64,000 nt of DNA, from the NCBI GenBank assembly GCA_910579615.1, contig CAJTUA010000004.1, forward strand, positions 186,001 to 250,000, read 5' to 3'. This DNA comes from an uncultured Lachnospiraceae bacterium (GTDB lineage Bacteria > Bacillota > Clostridia > Lachnospirales > Lachnospiraceae). A program made the position numbers and the translations under genes. Every line of letters begins with the position of its first letter. The first letter of the stretch is position 1. Shown here in pieces: positions 54,011 through 62,913 of the stretch. Under the pieces are notes generated by a model. It did not search any database. It was not told the origin of the DNA and was given only the letters and a program-made list of their open reading frames with translations.

Positions 54011-54523
54011 ATGATTACAAAACTGATATTCGTATGCACGGATAACACATGCATGAGCCCCATAGCCGAGACCATTTTCCGCAATGCAGACCATGACCTT
54101 GACCTTGAAGTTTCCTCCCGCGGATTGGTTGTGCTTTTTCCGGAGCCTGTCAACCCGAAGGCGGAAACTGTCCTCGCCACACATGGGCTTATTATGAACA
54201 ACCACACCGCACGCCAGTTCAAGGCGGAGGAAGTGGATGAGCAGACACTGATTCTTACAATGAGTACCGTGCAGAAACGCCGCCTTGCAATTGATTTCTT
54301 TATCAATGACAATGTATATACCCTTCCGGAATTTGCGGGCATACATGGCGACGTCGATGACCCATACGGAAAAAACACGGAGGCTTATGAGGAATGCTAC
54401 ACCAAACTGTATGATTTAATGCAGAATGTAATTTACCGTCTTCTTTACGGCAGGCTTCCGGATATCGAAAAATCAGAGGAGGAGCCGCACAACAATATTA
54501 TTTCAGGAGGAGAAAAGACATGA
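54011..54523 (+). CDS. LMW-phosphatase-like protein lacking the catalytic Arg
   Basis: A 170-residue protein of the low-molecular-weight protein phosphatase/arsenate reductase fold. In the P-loop CTDNTCMSP the nucleophile is Cys9, but the Arg of C-x5-R is Met15 (codon ATG at 54053-54055). The acid loop DVDDPYGK (DP) is present. Without the Arg, phosphate binding should fail, so it may be inactive or have a new role. It overlaps rpiB by four bases, and Sua5 lies beyond; this neighbourhood matches the YwlE-RpiB-YwlC order of other Firmicutes, where YwlE is an arginine phosphatase. Confidence 0.8.
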   Translation: MITKLIFVCTDNTCMSPIAETIFRNADHDLDLEVSSRGLVVLFPEPVNPKAETVLATHGLIMNNHTARQFKAEEVDEQTLILTMSTVQKRRLAIDFFINDNVYTLPEFAGIHGDVDDPYGKNTEAYEECYTKLYDLMQNVIYRLLYGRLPDIEKSEEEPHNNIISGGEKT

Positions 54524-54948
54524 TAGCAATCGGCAGTGACCATGGCGGTTATGAATTAAAAAAAGAAATAATGAAGCACCTTTCGGAGCGCGGACTAGAA
54601 TACAGGGATTTTGGCACGGATTCCACGGCTTCCTGTGATTATCCGGTCTACGGCAAGGCGGTCGCGAACGCAGTCGCTTCCGGCGAATGCGAGAAGGGCA
54701 TTTTAATCTGCGGCACGGGTATCGGTATCTCGATTACCGCAAACAAAGTCAAGGGCATCCGCTGTGCGCTCTGCCACGACTGTTTTTCCGCCGAGGCAAC
54801 AAGGCTGCACAATGACGCAAACATCCTTGCAATGGGCGGGCGTGTGGTCGGCGCCGGACTGGCATTAAAGATTGTGGATACTTTCCTTGACACGCCGTTT
54901 TCGAATGACGAGCGGCATATCCGCAGGATTTCGCAGATGGAAATCTGA
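54520..54948 (+). CDS. rpiB: Ribose-5-phosphate isomerase B
   Basis: A 142-residue RpiB/LacAB-family isomerase of the pentose phosphate pathway. Motifs are MIAIGSDHGGYELK, CGTGIGISITANK (with catalytic Cys in GILICGTG) and RLHNDANILAMGGR. The ATG overlaps the phosphatase-like stop (ATGA). It is the last gene of the operon. Confidence 0.95.
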   Translation: MIAIGSDHGGYELKKEIMKHLSERGLEYRDFGTDSTASCDYPVYGKAVANAVASGECEKGILICGTGIGISITANKVKGIRCALCHDCFSAEATRLHNDANILAMGGRVVGAGLALKIVDTFLDTPFSNDERHIRRISQMEI

Positions 54949-54988
54949 AAAATGTGAAACCAAAACCAATGTAGGATTTCATTTTTGA

Positions 54989-55050
54989 AGTGTCTGAAAA
55001 CGGCTCTCTGCGGGGTGTACAAAAGGCAGGAACTGGTTTTCAGGCACATT
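54989..55050 (-). repeat. Dispersed foldback element, copy B
   Basis: On the minus strand AATGTGCCTGAAAAC..CAGTTCCTGCC leads to GCCGTTTTCAGACACTTC, similar to copies A and C. GTGCCTGAAAAC and GTTTTCAGACAC are themselves complementary ends. It sits between the convergent rpiB and Sua5 genes. Confidence 0.6.
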
Positions 55051-55094
55051 CTGGTAATCATGCCCACCGTTTTTATCATATCAAAACTATTTTT

Positions 55095-56189
55095 CTATAC
55101 TGTATTTCCCCCACGCAAATCATTCCCTATATCCCCCACATTTACCACCTGGTATCCTGCCGCCTTCAGCAGACGGTTCATAATCGCAGCCCCCATATGC
55201 CCATCCGCAAAACTTTCGGAAAAAATATATTCTACGCCTTCCTCGTCAAAGCTGCGCAATACATCAAACAGGCGCGCCGCAATCGTTTCTTCCTGCGCGC
55301 GCGTCCCGACGCTTTTGATATTCGCGCAGACATAAGCCGCCCTCGATTCTTCCGTTGTAAGCACCGCACAGGTCTCCCCCGCCGCTTCCCTTTTTTCCAC
55401 CGCACCGTTAATCGCGGTAATTACTGCCTCCCGCTCCCCCTCATAGATGACAAGGTTTCCTTTCGGCGCATAATGCCGGTATTTCATGCCCGGTGCCTTC
55501 GCGACAATATCTTTCTGTGCAATCCGCGCGACAACTGCCGGGTCATACTCAACTTCCGGCAGCACAAAAGCCAAATCTTCACGCGACAAAAAACCCGGGC
55601 GCAAAATCATCGGTTTTTCCCCCGACAAATCGAGGATTGTCGATTCCAAGCCAATCAAAGCATCCCCGCCGTCCAGTATCAGCGCAATCCGCCCCGACAA
55701 ATCCTCGTACACATGCTCCGCCCTTGTTGTGCTCGGTCTTCCGGATGCATTCGCACTCGGAGCCGCGATATATAGCCCGGATTCTTCAATCAGCATACGG
55801 GCAACCGCATCGGAAGGCATACGGATGGCAACCGTTGCGAGCCCGCCCGTTGTGCCATCCGGTACAATCCTGCTTTTTTTCAATATCATCGTAAGCGGTC
55901 CTGGCCAGAAACGCTCCGCAAGCTCCCATGCTGCCGCCGGGATATCCTCCGCCAGTTCCAGGAGTGCGCCCTTATCCGCGATGTGTACAATCAGCGGGTT
56001 ATCGGAAGGCCGCCCCTTCGCCGTGTAAATCTTCGCTGCTGCTGACGCATCCAGTGCATTCCCGCCAAGCCCGTACACAGTCTCCGTCGGAAATGCCACC
56101 AGCCCGCCGGAGCGCAGAATTTCCACCGCTTCCGCAAAATCCTCTTTTTTCAGTGCATTGCGATTTAGTTTTTTTATTCTCGTTTCCAT
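55095..56189 (-). CDS. sua5: L-threonylcarbamoyladenylate synthase (Sua5/YwlC)
   Basis: A 364-residue protein with a YrdC domain (about 15-205) and the C-terminal Sua5 domain. It makes threonylcarbamoyl-AMP for tRNA t6A37. The pocket includes FPTETVYGLGGNA near 32-44, KGRPSDNPLIVHI near 60 and APSANASGRPS. The ATG start has GAGGA upstream; a longer frame is not needed. It supplies the precursor of the modification completed by the TcdA-like enzyme encoded at 35653. Confidence 0.93.
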   Translation of the reverse strand: METRIKKLNRNALKKEDFAEAVEILRSGGLVAFPTETVYGLGGNALDASAAAKIYTAKGRPSDNPLIVHIADKGALLELAEDIPAAAWELAERFWPGPLTMILKKSRIVPDGTTGGLATVAIRMPSDAVARMLIEESGLYIAAPSANASGRPSTTRAEHVYEDLSGRIALILDGGDALIGLESTILDLSGEKPMILRPGFLSREDLAFVLPEVEYDPAVVARIAQKDIVAKAPGMKYRHYAPKGNLVIYEGEREAVITAINGAVEKREAAGETCAVLTTEESRAAYVCANIKSVGTRAQEETIAARLFDVLRSFDEEGVEYIFSESFADGHMGAAIMNRLLKAAGYQVVNVGDIGNDLRGGNTV

Positions 56190-56305
56190 AATAAATTCCT
56201 CTTTCCCGTATGTGGAACCGTATTCACCGGAAAAAACTTCCCAGAGACTGCCTTGCGCAAACATGCAATAAAATCCTCTCTGCCATTTTCCGTCCTGGTT
56301 CCCTC

Positions 56306-57184
56306 TTATTGTGTTCCCTTACAGTATTCCACAATCCCAAGACAAATCGCCCATGCCATCTTATCCTGATATTCCTCCGTTACCAAAAGCTCCGCCTCCC
56401 TCTGATTGCTTAAAAAACCACATTCCACAATCACCATCGGGCAGGGGGATTTCTTCAGGAGATAATAGCTTTCATTCGCTTTTGGTTCCCGGTGGTTCTC
56501 ATCCGCAATCACGGTCTTGATTGTTGTCTGGATAGACTGCGCAAGCCGCTTTCCCTCCGCAGAACTTCCAAAATAGAACACCTGCGCACCAAAGCTTGAC
56601 TCCTGCGTAAAACTGTTCTGATGGATGCTCACCGCAAATTCCGGCTGTTTTTCCTCCATCGTGCGGACGCGGCTTTTCATATCCGCCGACTTTTTGTTCG
56701 AATCCCCCTCCGCATAAAGCGCATCGTCGGATTCCCGCGTCATATGTACTGTAAAGCCCGCTGCTTCGAGATAATCACGCAGCTTCCTGGCGATGGAGAG
56801 ATTGATATCTTTCTCTTTCGCTCCGTTGACCCCTACTTTGCCCGGGTCAAAAGCCCCATGCCCTGCGTCCAAGACCACGACACGCCCTTCTCCCTGAAAA
56901 TCTCCCAGGGCTTCCTCCTGCTTTGCTGTCAGGACATCCGCCCCTGCGTTCCCGCCATCTTCCGAAAGCCCATCCTTCTTCTCTCCCGGGGATGTTCCCG
57001 TATCTGCCGATGCGCCGCCTTTGTTTTTTGCTTCCTCCTGCCCCGAAAGTGCTTCTGTTTTCCCGTTTTGCAAACTGCCGTCCCCCGCATCGTCCTTTGT
57101 AAACATCCTAAGGCATTTTCCTGCAAACAGGCAGGCAGCGCAGAGGATTAAAAGATACAATCCGATTTTCAATTGTTTTGACAT
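56306..57184 (-). CDS. CwlD-like N-acetylmuramoyl-L-alanine amidase
   Basis: A 292-residue amidase with one membrane anchor (about 6-27), a Gly/Glu-rich linker to about residue 95 and an Amidase_3 domain. The zinc and catalytic residues are in VLDAGHGAFDPG, KEKDINLSI (Glu), SIHQNS and VECGFLSN (Glu). It resembles CwlD, which makes muramic-delta-lactam in the spore cortex, but other roles in wall turnover are possible. Its ribosome site is weak. Confidence 0.85.
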   Translation of the reverse strand: MSKQLKIGLYLLILCAACLFAGKCLRMFTKDDAGDGSLQNGKTEALSGQEEAKNKGGASADTGTSPGEKKDGLSEDGGNAGADVLTAKQEEALGDFQGEGRVVVLDAGHGAFDPGKVGVNGAKEKDINLSIARKLRDYLEAAGFTVHMTRESDDALYAEGDSNKKSADMKSRVRTMEEKQPEFAVSIHQNSFTQESSFGAQVFYFGSSAEGKRLAQSIQTTIKTVIADENHREPKANESYYLLKKSPCPMVIVECGFLSNQREAELLVTEEYQDKMAWAICLGIVEYCKGTQ

Positions 57185-57268
57185 CCTGCACAGGTCAGAA
57201 ACGACCGCTCTCCTTTACCGTCCATCCCTATAATCTATGATGGCACAAAAAAGAAAATACGCAAAAGC

Positions 57269-58996
57269 TTATTCCTCCTCCCCCGCAAGCACGTCCCAGA
57301 CATCCTCTGTCTCAAGGCCCAAACGCCACGTCCCGATGCCCGCAAGCTCCGCCTGCCGTACCCGGTTCACTTTCTCGGAGAGCGAACGCGCCTCCTCCAG
57401 CCAGATACGGTAATGCGCCCCATCCTTATCATATTCTGCATAATACTGGCATGTAGTCTCATCCCACTCCGCCTGTGCACCATTTTCCTCCACCGTCGCC
57501 GCCGCGTCCTTCATGCCCGGCGTGCGCTCAAGCCCAAGGATTGTCACGCCGTCCACCGTCGTTTCCTTCCAAAGCCTTGTATAGAACGGCAGTGCAATCA
57601 CAATCTTTTCCGCCGGAACCATCTCCTTTGTATCCTTGATTGCATTCTCGACATACGAGATGGAGGACACACTTCCCGCCTCCGTAGAACCGGCATAATG
57701 CTCGTCATATGCCATGATTACGACATAATCCACAAGCACCCCCTGTTCCGCATAGTCATAATAGCGGTTATAGCCCGCCGGAACATAATTATCAACGGAC
57801 AGCACCAGCCCATTCGCGCGGCAGCTCACCGAGAGCTCGCGCAAAAACTGGATGAAATGCGGTCCCGCCTCCACCGGGAGACTCTCAAAATCAATATTGA
57901 TGCCGTCCATGCCGCACGAAAGTGCCACGGAAACCAACTCTTTCTCCAGACGCTCACGTGATATGGTAGAAGAAAGCACCTTGTAACTATCGATATTTTC
58001 GCCAAAATTGTCCACCAGACCCCAGACCTGTACGCCAAGCTCATGGGCGGTATTCACATAATTGGAATCCGCGAGGGATGAAATCGCCCCCTCGTTGCTC
58101 GCGATGGAAAACCATGTCGGGGAGATGGCAGTAACCCCTTTCGTCCTTGCAAGCATCTCTTTCAGGTTTCCATTTGCCGTCAGGTTTGTCACGACATGCC
58201 ATGCCAGCAGAACTTCCTTTCCGTCCGCCACACTTGTATAGACCGGAGCTTCAAAACTGCTCTCAATTTTCTCATAATATGCTTCGCTAACACATTTATT
58301 TAATATATAGCCGCGCACACCGTCCTGTGTCATCACGGTCAAATATCCGTTTTTCTGCGAGCCGCCACCATCTATAAGCATCAGCTTCTCGCCCTGTGTC
58401 ACTTCCCTTAAAATCGGGCTTTTCCGGTCTGCATCCGTGCGCAGCTGCGTTTTTTTTGTCACATCCGCATAGAGATAATCCCCATACACACTTGTAATCA
58501 TAACGCGCTGTATCACACTTGCGTCCGCCGCATCCGCCCGGTATGCCTGATAGCGGATATCAGAGTATTCTTCTACGAAATCAAGCAAAAGGCAAACCCT
58601 GCCCCCCTGCACCAACACAACCGGGGCATCTGTATTTTCCTTTTCCCCATTTATTTCAACGTAGGTATCTTCCGGACATGCCTTAATTACCTGCGTCGGC
58701 GTTGTACAAATCAGCACCTGTTCCGCTTCATCCCAATAAAATCTTTTATTAAAGCACTGCACTACCATATCAAAATCCACATACAACTGCCCACCCGAAA
58801 GCAGTGCATTTTTTTCGTATATCTTATCATCCAGTATAATCATGGCCTCGCCTGTCGGCACGTTATAATAATCCGCAAGGCTCATGGTTTCTTTCCCGGG
58901 GGAAAGATATCTCACCAGGGCAATCCCACCTACTATAAAAATCAATATCATAACAAGAACAGTTCCAATAACTGCCTGCTTTGCATGCTTTTCCAT
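57269..58996 (-). CDS. Secreted GH18-family hydrolase with SH3-like domain
   Basis: A 575-residue protein with one N-terminal membrane segment (about 6-26). An N-terminal domain resembles the copper-amine-oxidase-N/stalk type (about 40-160). An SH3b-like part follows (QLRTDADRKSPILREVTQGEKLMLI, about 185-245), then a GH18 catalytic domain with DGINIDFESLP (catalytic Glu of DxxDxDxE). It is similar to the SleL/YaaH spore-wall group. It probably cuts peptidoglycan or cortex. The start used is the ATG of MEKHAKQ with GAGGTG upstream; the longer frame is not needed. Confidence 0.88.
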   Translation of the reverse strand: MEKHAKQAVIGTVLVMILIFIVGGIALVRYLSPGKETMSLADYYNVPTGEAMIILDDKIYEKNALLSGGQLYVDFDMVVQCFNKRFYWDEAEQVLICTTPTQVIKACPEDTYVEINGEKENTDAPVVLVQGGRVCLLLDFVEEYSDIRYQAYRADAADASVIQRVMITSVYGDYLYADVTKKTQLRTDADRKSPILREVTQGEKLMLIDGGGSQKNGYLTVMTQDGVRGYILNKCVSEAYYEKIESSFEAPVYTSVADGKEVLLAWHVVTNLTANGNLKEMLARTKGVTAISPTWFSIASNEGAISSLADSNYVNTAHELGVQVWGLVDNFGENIDSYKVLSSTISRERLEKELVSVALSCGMDGINIDFESLPVEAGPHFIQFLRELSVSCRANGLVLSVDNYVPAGYNRYYDYAEQGVLVDYVVIMAYDEHYAGSTEAGSVSSISYVENAIKDTKEMVPAEKIVIALPFYTRLWKETTVDGVTILGLERTPGMKDAAATVEENGAQAEWDETTCQYYAEYDKDGAHYRIWLEEARSLSEKVNRVRQAELAGIGTWRLGLETEDVWDVLAGEEE

Positions 58997-59329
58997 ATCC
59001 GGCACCTCTTTTTCTAAAAATAACAGTTTTTTTCCACTGCCACCTAGTATAACACATAATGCCGCGAATTCCAACAAAATTTATTTTATTGCGGCGGGCA
59101 GTCCTGCGCCTGCGATTGTATTGAGGGTACCTTCGCGAAAGCCCTATCCTGTGTGGTCGGACGCACCATCGGTGCAGCACTGTTTACAGTTACTTTTTTG
59201 ATAAGGAGATTTTGTTGTGAGACATTTCCCCCGGATTGTTTTTTATTAACCGTCCTGCCAGAGCCACAGCGTCCTTCCATTTCCCCTGCCCGCCGCCATG
59301 TTACGAAAAACGCTGTCACCAGCGCCTTC
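58997..59329 (-). other. Region without a confident gene
   Basis: Contains a weak minus-strand frame starting inside the end of the 59330 gene (about 83 codons, no domain) and presumably the promoter of the GH18 gene. I see nothing else to support. Confidence 0.4.
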
Positions 59330-59926
59330 TTAGATATCCATTTTTTCCATAAGTTTTTGCGCTTCCTTCGATAAATGCAGCAGATTTTCTTCTGCTCCAA
59401 GTCCGTAGACCTTTATTTTTTGCTTTTTTCCATCCATCCGCAAGATCATGCTTTCTTCTGCACCTGACTGTGCATGGTTCTTCAAAAAACGCCATTCCTG
59501 CATTCCCCGCAGACAGATTCGTTCCCTCACCTCCCCCGACCTGAAAAAATCTTCCCATTCCGTGCGGTAAAACACGCCCCCATTACCGACTGCAATATAC
59601 AAATCGCAGGAAAACAGCAGGTCACACCTGCAGCTGCTCCCACTCCCCGTATCATAGACCATATAGTCTGCTTCTGTTTCTGGCATATTCTCCGCGTCAT
59701 ACCAATAGAGACAGCGCCGCATGCGGAAATTCCCTGCCCCTGTATGTCCAAACAAATATTGCTCCAAATGCTGCAGGGAGGATTTTTCGTCCACCTCAGC
59801 CAGAATGGTTTTTTTGCGCCTGCAGCCCGCCAGATAAAGCGCCAGCATATGGCTTACATGCGTCGCCCCTGCCCCCGCGTGAATGCCACACACGCCGATT
59901 TTGGTTGTTTTTTTGCTCTTTTTCAT
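59330..59926 (-). CDS. P-loop-like (CpaE/MinD-like) small protein, degenerate
   Basis: A 198-residue protein whose start KIGVCGIHAGAGATHVSHMLALYLAG (about 8-33) copies the frame of a MinD/ParA Walker region (AGAGATHV where KGGVGKTT is expected), without the Lys-Thr pair. EADYMVYDTGSG then matches the Walker B position. The rest is beta/alpha with no recognised catalytic residue. It follows the kinase-fusion gene with a 42-base gap and has AAAGGTGAAG before its ATG. It may be a pseudo-ATPase partner. Confidence 0.55.
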   Translation of the reverse strand: MKKSKKTTKIGVCGIHAGAGATHVSHMLALYLAGCRRKKTILAEVDEKSSLQHLEQYLFGHTGAGNFRMRRCLYWYDAENMPETEADYMVYDTGSGSSCRCDLLFSCDLYIAVGNGGVFYRTEWEDFFRSGEVRERICLRGMQEWRFLKNHAQSGAEESMILRMDGKKQKIKVYGLGAEENLLHLSKEAQKLMEKMDI

Positions 59927-59968
59927 ACTTCACCTTTTTCTTTTGGCATATGCCATCCACATTTCCAG

Positions 59969-61399
59969 TCACAGCAGAGCGCTTTGCTCCAAAACCTCCG
60001 CCATCAGTGCCTGCATCACCTCCTTTTCCGTCCTGTCCTCCATTCCGTTGACAAATGGCACGCGCCTGCAGGAAAGTCCCGGCAGCTGGCGGGAAAATGC
60101 CCGCAAGCCCTTCTCTGAGCTTCCATAAAGCAACAGCAGCAGCTTTTCCTCCAATCCTGACAGCCGCGCCAGGCCACGCCATGTATTCTCCAATTCCCAG
60201 TCCTTCTCGCCCACAAAAAACAGGCAATAATCCGCGCGCGCAAACTCCTTTAGATTTTCTGTGGTCAGCACACCAAAATCTGCAAAAATCACCGAATATC
60301 CACGGTTCTTATAATATTCTGTTTCATTATCCACGGAATAGCCGTTCCCGGCGCCACGCCCAATTCCTGTGCGGCATTCCGCAACCTCAATCCCGTGGTA
60401 GACAAACAGACCATCCCCCTTTTGTTTTTCCGCCTTTTCCGAAACCTGCTGTACCATGGCACTTTCGTTACACTCCAGATACAGCACCCGTTCCCCTTGT
60501 CTTTTTGCGAAAGCTGCACACGCAAGTGCAAAATATGTCACTCCCATCCGCCTCCCGCTTCCCGCCAGACCAACCACACAGCTTTTCCTGCGCCTGCCTC
60601 CATGTTTTTGCACACCTTCAAGCGCTTTTTTCATGGCATCCGCATCCCGGTAACGGTCTGCTGGTTTTTCCCTGCACGCCTTCGCCGCGACAGCATCCAG
60701 TTTTTTTCTCTCCCACCTCTTTAACGTTCCCGCCCTGTTCTCCGAAATCATATAGGTAAGCAATTTCCCCGCGCTGTAAATATCACTGCGCACCTCCGCT
60801 TCACCGCGGTAACACTCCGGCGCGGCATAGCCCGGTGTGCCCGTCAAGCCCTCCTTCTTCCCTGTATTCCCGTTGCACAATGCACTTCCGAAATCAACCA
60901 AATATAACTTTCCGTCGTTGATCAGAAGATTATCCGGTTTCAAATCCAAATGTAAAAGCGGTGGTGTCCTTTTGTGCAGATAAGCAAGCAAATCACATAA
61001 TTGTATCATGAAGCTAATGATTTCTTCTTTTTTCGAATTCCCTGACAGACAATAAGATGTTAAAGATTCTCCCTGAATATATTCCTCTACAATGCTAAAG
61101 CCGTTCTCCTCTTCCTCGATATCATAAATCTTCGGAATCCCGGAATGCTGCAGCTGCTTTAGCGACGCTGCCTCCCCAAGTATGGCGTTTTTCTCCCTGG
61201 TGCTCCCGCGGATGGTCTTAATGACACAAAGTCTTTTGAGCCGGATATGCTCCGCTAAGTAAACTCCTGTGCCTTTCCGTTCTTTTAGGGTGCGTACCAG
61301 ACGGTATTTGTTAGTCCAATCCCCATCACTCCTTTCTGCTGACAATCCCATTTTAAAATATCTTATACAAAAACGCAAGGAAAATCGCTCCTTTTGCAT
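59969..61399 (-). CDS. Ser/Thr protein kinase fused to a P-loop-like domain
   Basis: A 476-residue protein. Residues about 30-290 form an Hanks-type kinase: glycine loop in LKERKGTGVYLAEH, Lys in CVIKTI, HLDLKPDN catalytic loop, DFG and GYAAPE. From about 300 a second domain starts KSCVVGLAGSGRRMGVTYFALACAAFA. It has the place of a MinD-type Walker region but reads GSGRRMGVT, so nucleotide binding is doubtful. The exact start is uncertain: ATG at 61399, a TTG at 61378 after AAGGAG, or ATG at 61351. The small P-loop-like gene lies downstream. Confidence 0.75.
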   Translation of the reverse strand: MQKERFSLRFCIRYFKMGLSAERSDGDWTNKYRLVRTLKERKGTGVYLAEHIRLKRLCVIKTIRGSTREKNAILGEAASLKQLQHSGIPKIYDIEEEENGFSIVEEYIQGESLTSYCLSGNSKKEEIISFMIQLCDLLAYLHKRTPPLLHLDLKPDNLLINDGKLYLVDFGSALCNGNTGKKEGLTGTPGYAAPECYRGEAEVRSDIYSAGKLLTYMISENRAGTLKRWERKKLDAVAAKACREKPADRYRDADAMKKALEGVQKHGGRRRKSCVVGLAGSGRRMGVTYFALACAAFAKRQGERVLYLECNESAMVQQVSEKAEKQKGDGLFVYHGIEVAECRTGIGRGAGNGYSVDNETEYYKNRGYSVIFADFGVLTTENLKEFARADYCLFFVGEKDWELENTWRGLARLSGLEEKLLLLLYGSSEKGLRAFSRQLPGLSCRRVPFVNGMEDRTEKEVMQALMAEVLEQSALL

Positions 61400-61725
61400 G
61401 TAGAACTTCCCCCCGCAAATTTAGATATTATTCCCATATAAATCTGTATTCCCATTCCCGTTTTCCCAGTCTTTTACTCTCACAAAATTCACAAATATTC
61501 TATTGACTTATAAGCACTTTTCCATTATACTTTGAATACAAATAGGATATCCGGGCATCGTGGTGTGCAATTAAAATCCTACCTGGGCATATATTTCCGT
61601 ATACAGGAACCATACAGCATGCGGCCAAGGCACTACCAAAAGCCATTTCCGGGCACAGCGCAGACAAAGATTGCTTTCGCGCCGGAGGGTGCATGAGGAA
61701 CTTTCAATTATGGAGGTGTAATTTC
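61400..61725 (+). other. Long leader and promoter region of mecA
   Basis: After the -10 at 61526 there are about 190 bases before the mecA ATG, unusually long here. A possible 25-codon frame (MRPRHYQKPF.., near 61620-61697) has no ribosome site. No known riboswitch consensus was recognised. Confidence 0.45.
61503..61531 (+). promoter_or_regulatory. Promoter of mecA
   Basis: TTGACT, 17 bases, TATACT: near-consensus. Confidence 0.75.
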
Positions 61726-62520
61726 ATGAAGATAGAAAAGATCAGCGATACACAGATTCGCTGCACTTTAAATAAAAACGACCTTGCCGACCGGCATCTG
61801 CGCATAAGCGAGCTTGCCTACGGAACCGAAAAGGCGAAGGCGCTATTCCGCGACATGATGCAGCAGGCATCCACGGAATTCGGTTTTGACGCAGACAATA
61901 TCCCGCTGATGATCGAGGCTATCCCGGTATCGCCGGACTGCCTTATCCTTGTCATCACAAAAGTGGAAGATCCGGATGAGCTTGATACCCGTTTTTCCAA
62001 TTTCACCCCAGACGAGGAAGATGAGGAAGACGATTCCGAGGATTTTATGACCCCGGAGGAGCGCGCGACCGCAGACCAGATTCTGCAGTGCTTTGAACAG
62101 TTAAACGACTTGCTATTGCGCAAGGCAGCGGCAGACGATTCGTTAAAGCTCCCTGACTTCTTATTGAAAAAGAAAAACAGCTCCGCGGATGAAGATGCAG
62201 CAAACAACGGTGAGTCGGCGAAAAAGCTCATTTATTCTTTCCGCTTCGCCTCACTCGGGGAGGTTACTGCCCTTGCCGGCGTGATTGCTCCGTTCTACCG
62301 CGGGGAGAACACGCTCTACAAAAACCCGTCCGACGCCTCCTACCATCTCGTGCTCCATATGTCGGAACACCGCCCCGCCGATTTCAACAAAATCTGCAAC
62401 ATTGCCTCGGAATACGGCACACAGGAGCGTTTTGGTGCGGCGACCGCCTCATTTTTTGACGAGCATATGGAGTGCATCATCCGTGGCCATGCAGTGCAGA
62501 TGCTGGAGAAATTGGACTAA
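61726..62520 (+). CDS. mecA: Adaptor protein MecA
   Basis: A 264-residue adaptor for ClpC that delivers proteins such as competence regulators for degradation. The start MKIEKISDTQIRCTLNKNDLADRHL and the segments LAYGTEKAKALFRDMMQQA and a conserved C-terminal domain (FRFASLGEVTALAG, HRPADFNKICNIASEYG) fit the family. An acidic linker (DEEDEEDDSED) lies between the two domains. GGAGG precedes the ATG. It is monocistronic with a long leader. Confidence 0.93.
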   Translation: MKIEKISDTQIRCTLNKNDLADRHLRISELAYGTEKAKALFRDMMQQASTEFGFDADNIPLMIEAIPVSPDCLILVITKVEDPDELDTRFSNFTPDEEDEEDDSEDFMTPEERATADQILQCFEQLNDLLLRKAAADDSLKLPDFLLKKKNSSADEDAANNGESAKKLIYSFRFASLGEVTALAGVIAPFYRGENTLYKNPSDASYHLVLHMSEHRPADFNKICNIASEYGTQERFGAATASFFDEHMECIIRGHAVQMLEKLD

Positions 62521-62568
62521 ATACCGCCCTGCTGTATTTGCGGGCAACAAAAATCGAGTAGGGGGACG

Positions 62569-62660
62569 TTTTCCCCACTACCCGCCGCGCGGGGCGCGTG
62601 CTGTAAAACAGCTAAATTCCATGTGCATCTCTATGCACATTTTCATGCCCCTGCGCATAA
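62569..62660 (+). repeat. Dispersed GC-rich intergenic element, copy 3
   Basis: TTTTCCCCACTACCCGCC, GCGCGGGGCGCGTGCTGTAAAACAGC and the inner ATGTGCAT..ATGCACAT foldback, ending CTGCGCATAAAA. It matches copies at 494 and 30030 and runs straight into the next terminator stem. Confidence 0.5.
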
Positions 62661-62707
62661 AAAATCGCTATGCGGTCATTTCAGAAGCCACATAGCGATT
62701 TCTTTTT
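62659..62707 (+). terminator. Bidirectional terminator between mecA and the DUF1858-like gene
   Basis: AAATCGCTATG pairs perfectly with CATAGCGATTT. T5 follows on the plus strand and a six-base A tract precedes it for the minus strand. Confidence 0.85.
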
Positions 62708-62712
62708 ATGCC

Positions 62713-62913
62713 TTACTCAGCACCTAAGAACTGGTTGATGTCCTCCACCAGCCGGTCCACATCAATCCCGTGTACAAAAGCCGCCTCCACAAGACTCTCG
62801 CCCTGCGCGGACGGGCATCCGACACAGTGCATTCCCGCGTCCATAAGAATCGGGATAATGTTCTGGTCAACCTGAATAATCTGGGCAATTGTCATGTCCT
62901 TCGTTATTTTCAT
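62713..62913 (-). CDS. DUF1858-domain redox/hydride-associated protein
   Basis: A 66-residue protein: MKITKDMTIAQIIQ, then HCVGCPSAQGESLVEAAFVHGID with CxxC, the DUF1858 pattern. Such proteins accompany ferredoxin- or thiol-dependent systems; the exact role is unknown. GGAGG precedes the ATG; the longer frame is not needed. Confidence 0.85.
   Translation of the reverse strand: MKITKDMTIAQIIQVDQNIIPILMDAGMHCVGCPSAQGESLVEAAFVHGIDVDRLVEDINQFLGAE

Noticed and set aside
59086..59400. Minus-strand frame after the P-loop-like gene
   Set aside because: It starts inside the previous gene, has no domain and only a weak start. It is left as unsupported.
61620..61697. 25-codon leader peptide before mecA
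   Set aside because: It has no ribosome site and no regulatory codon run; noted only as a possibility.
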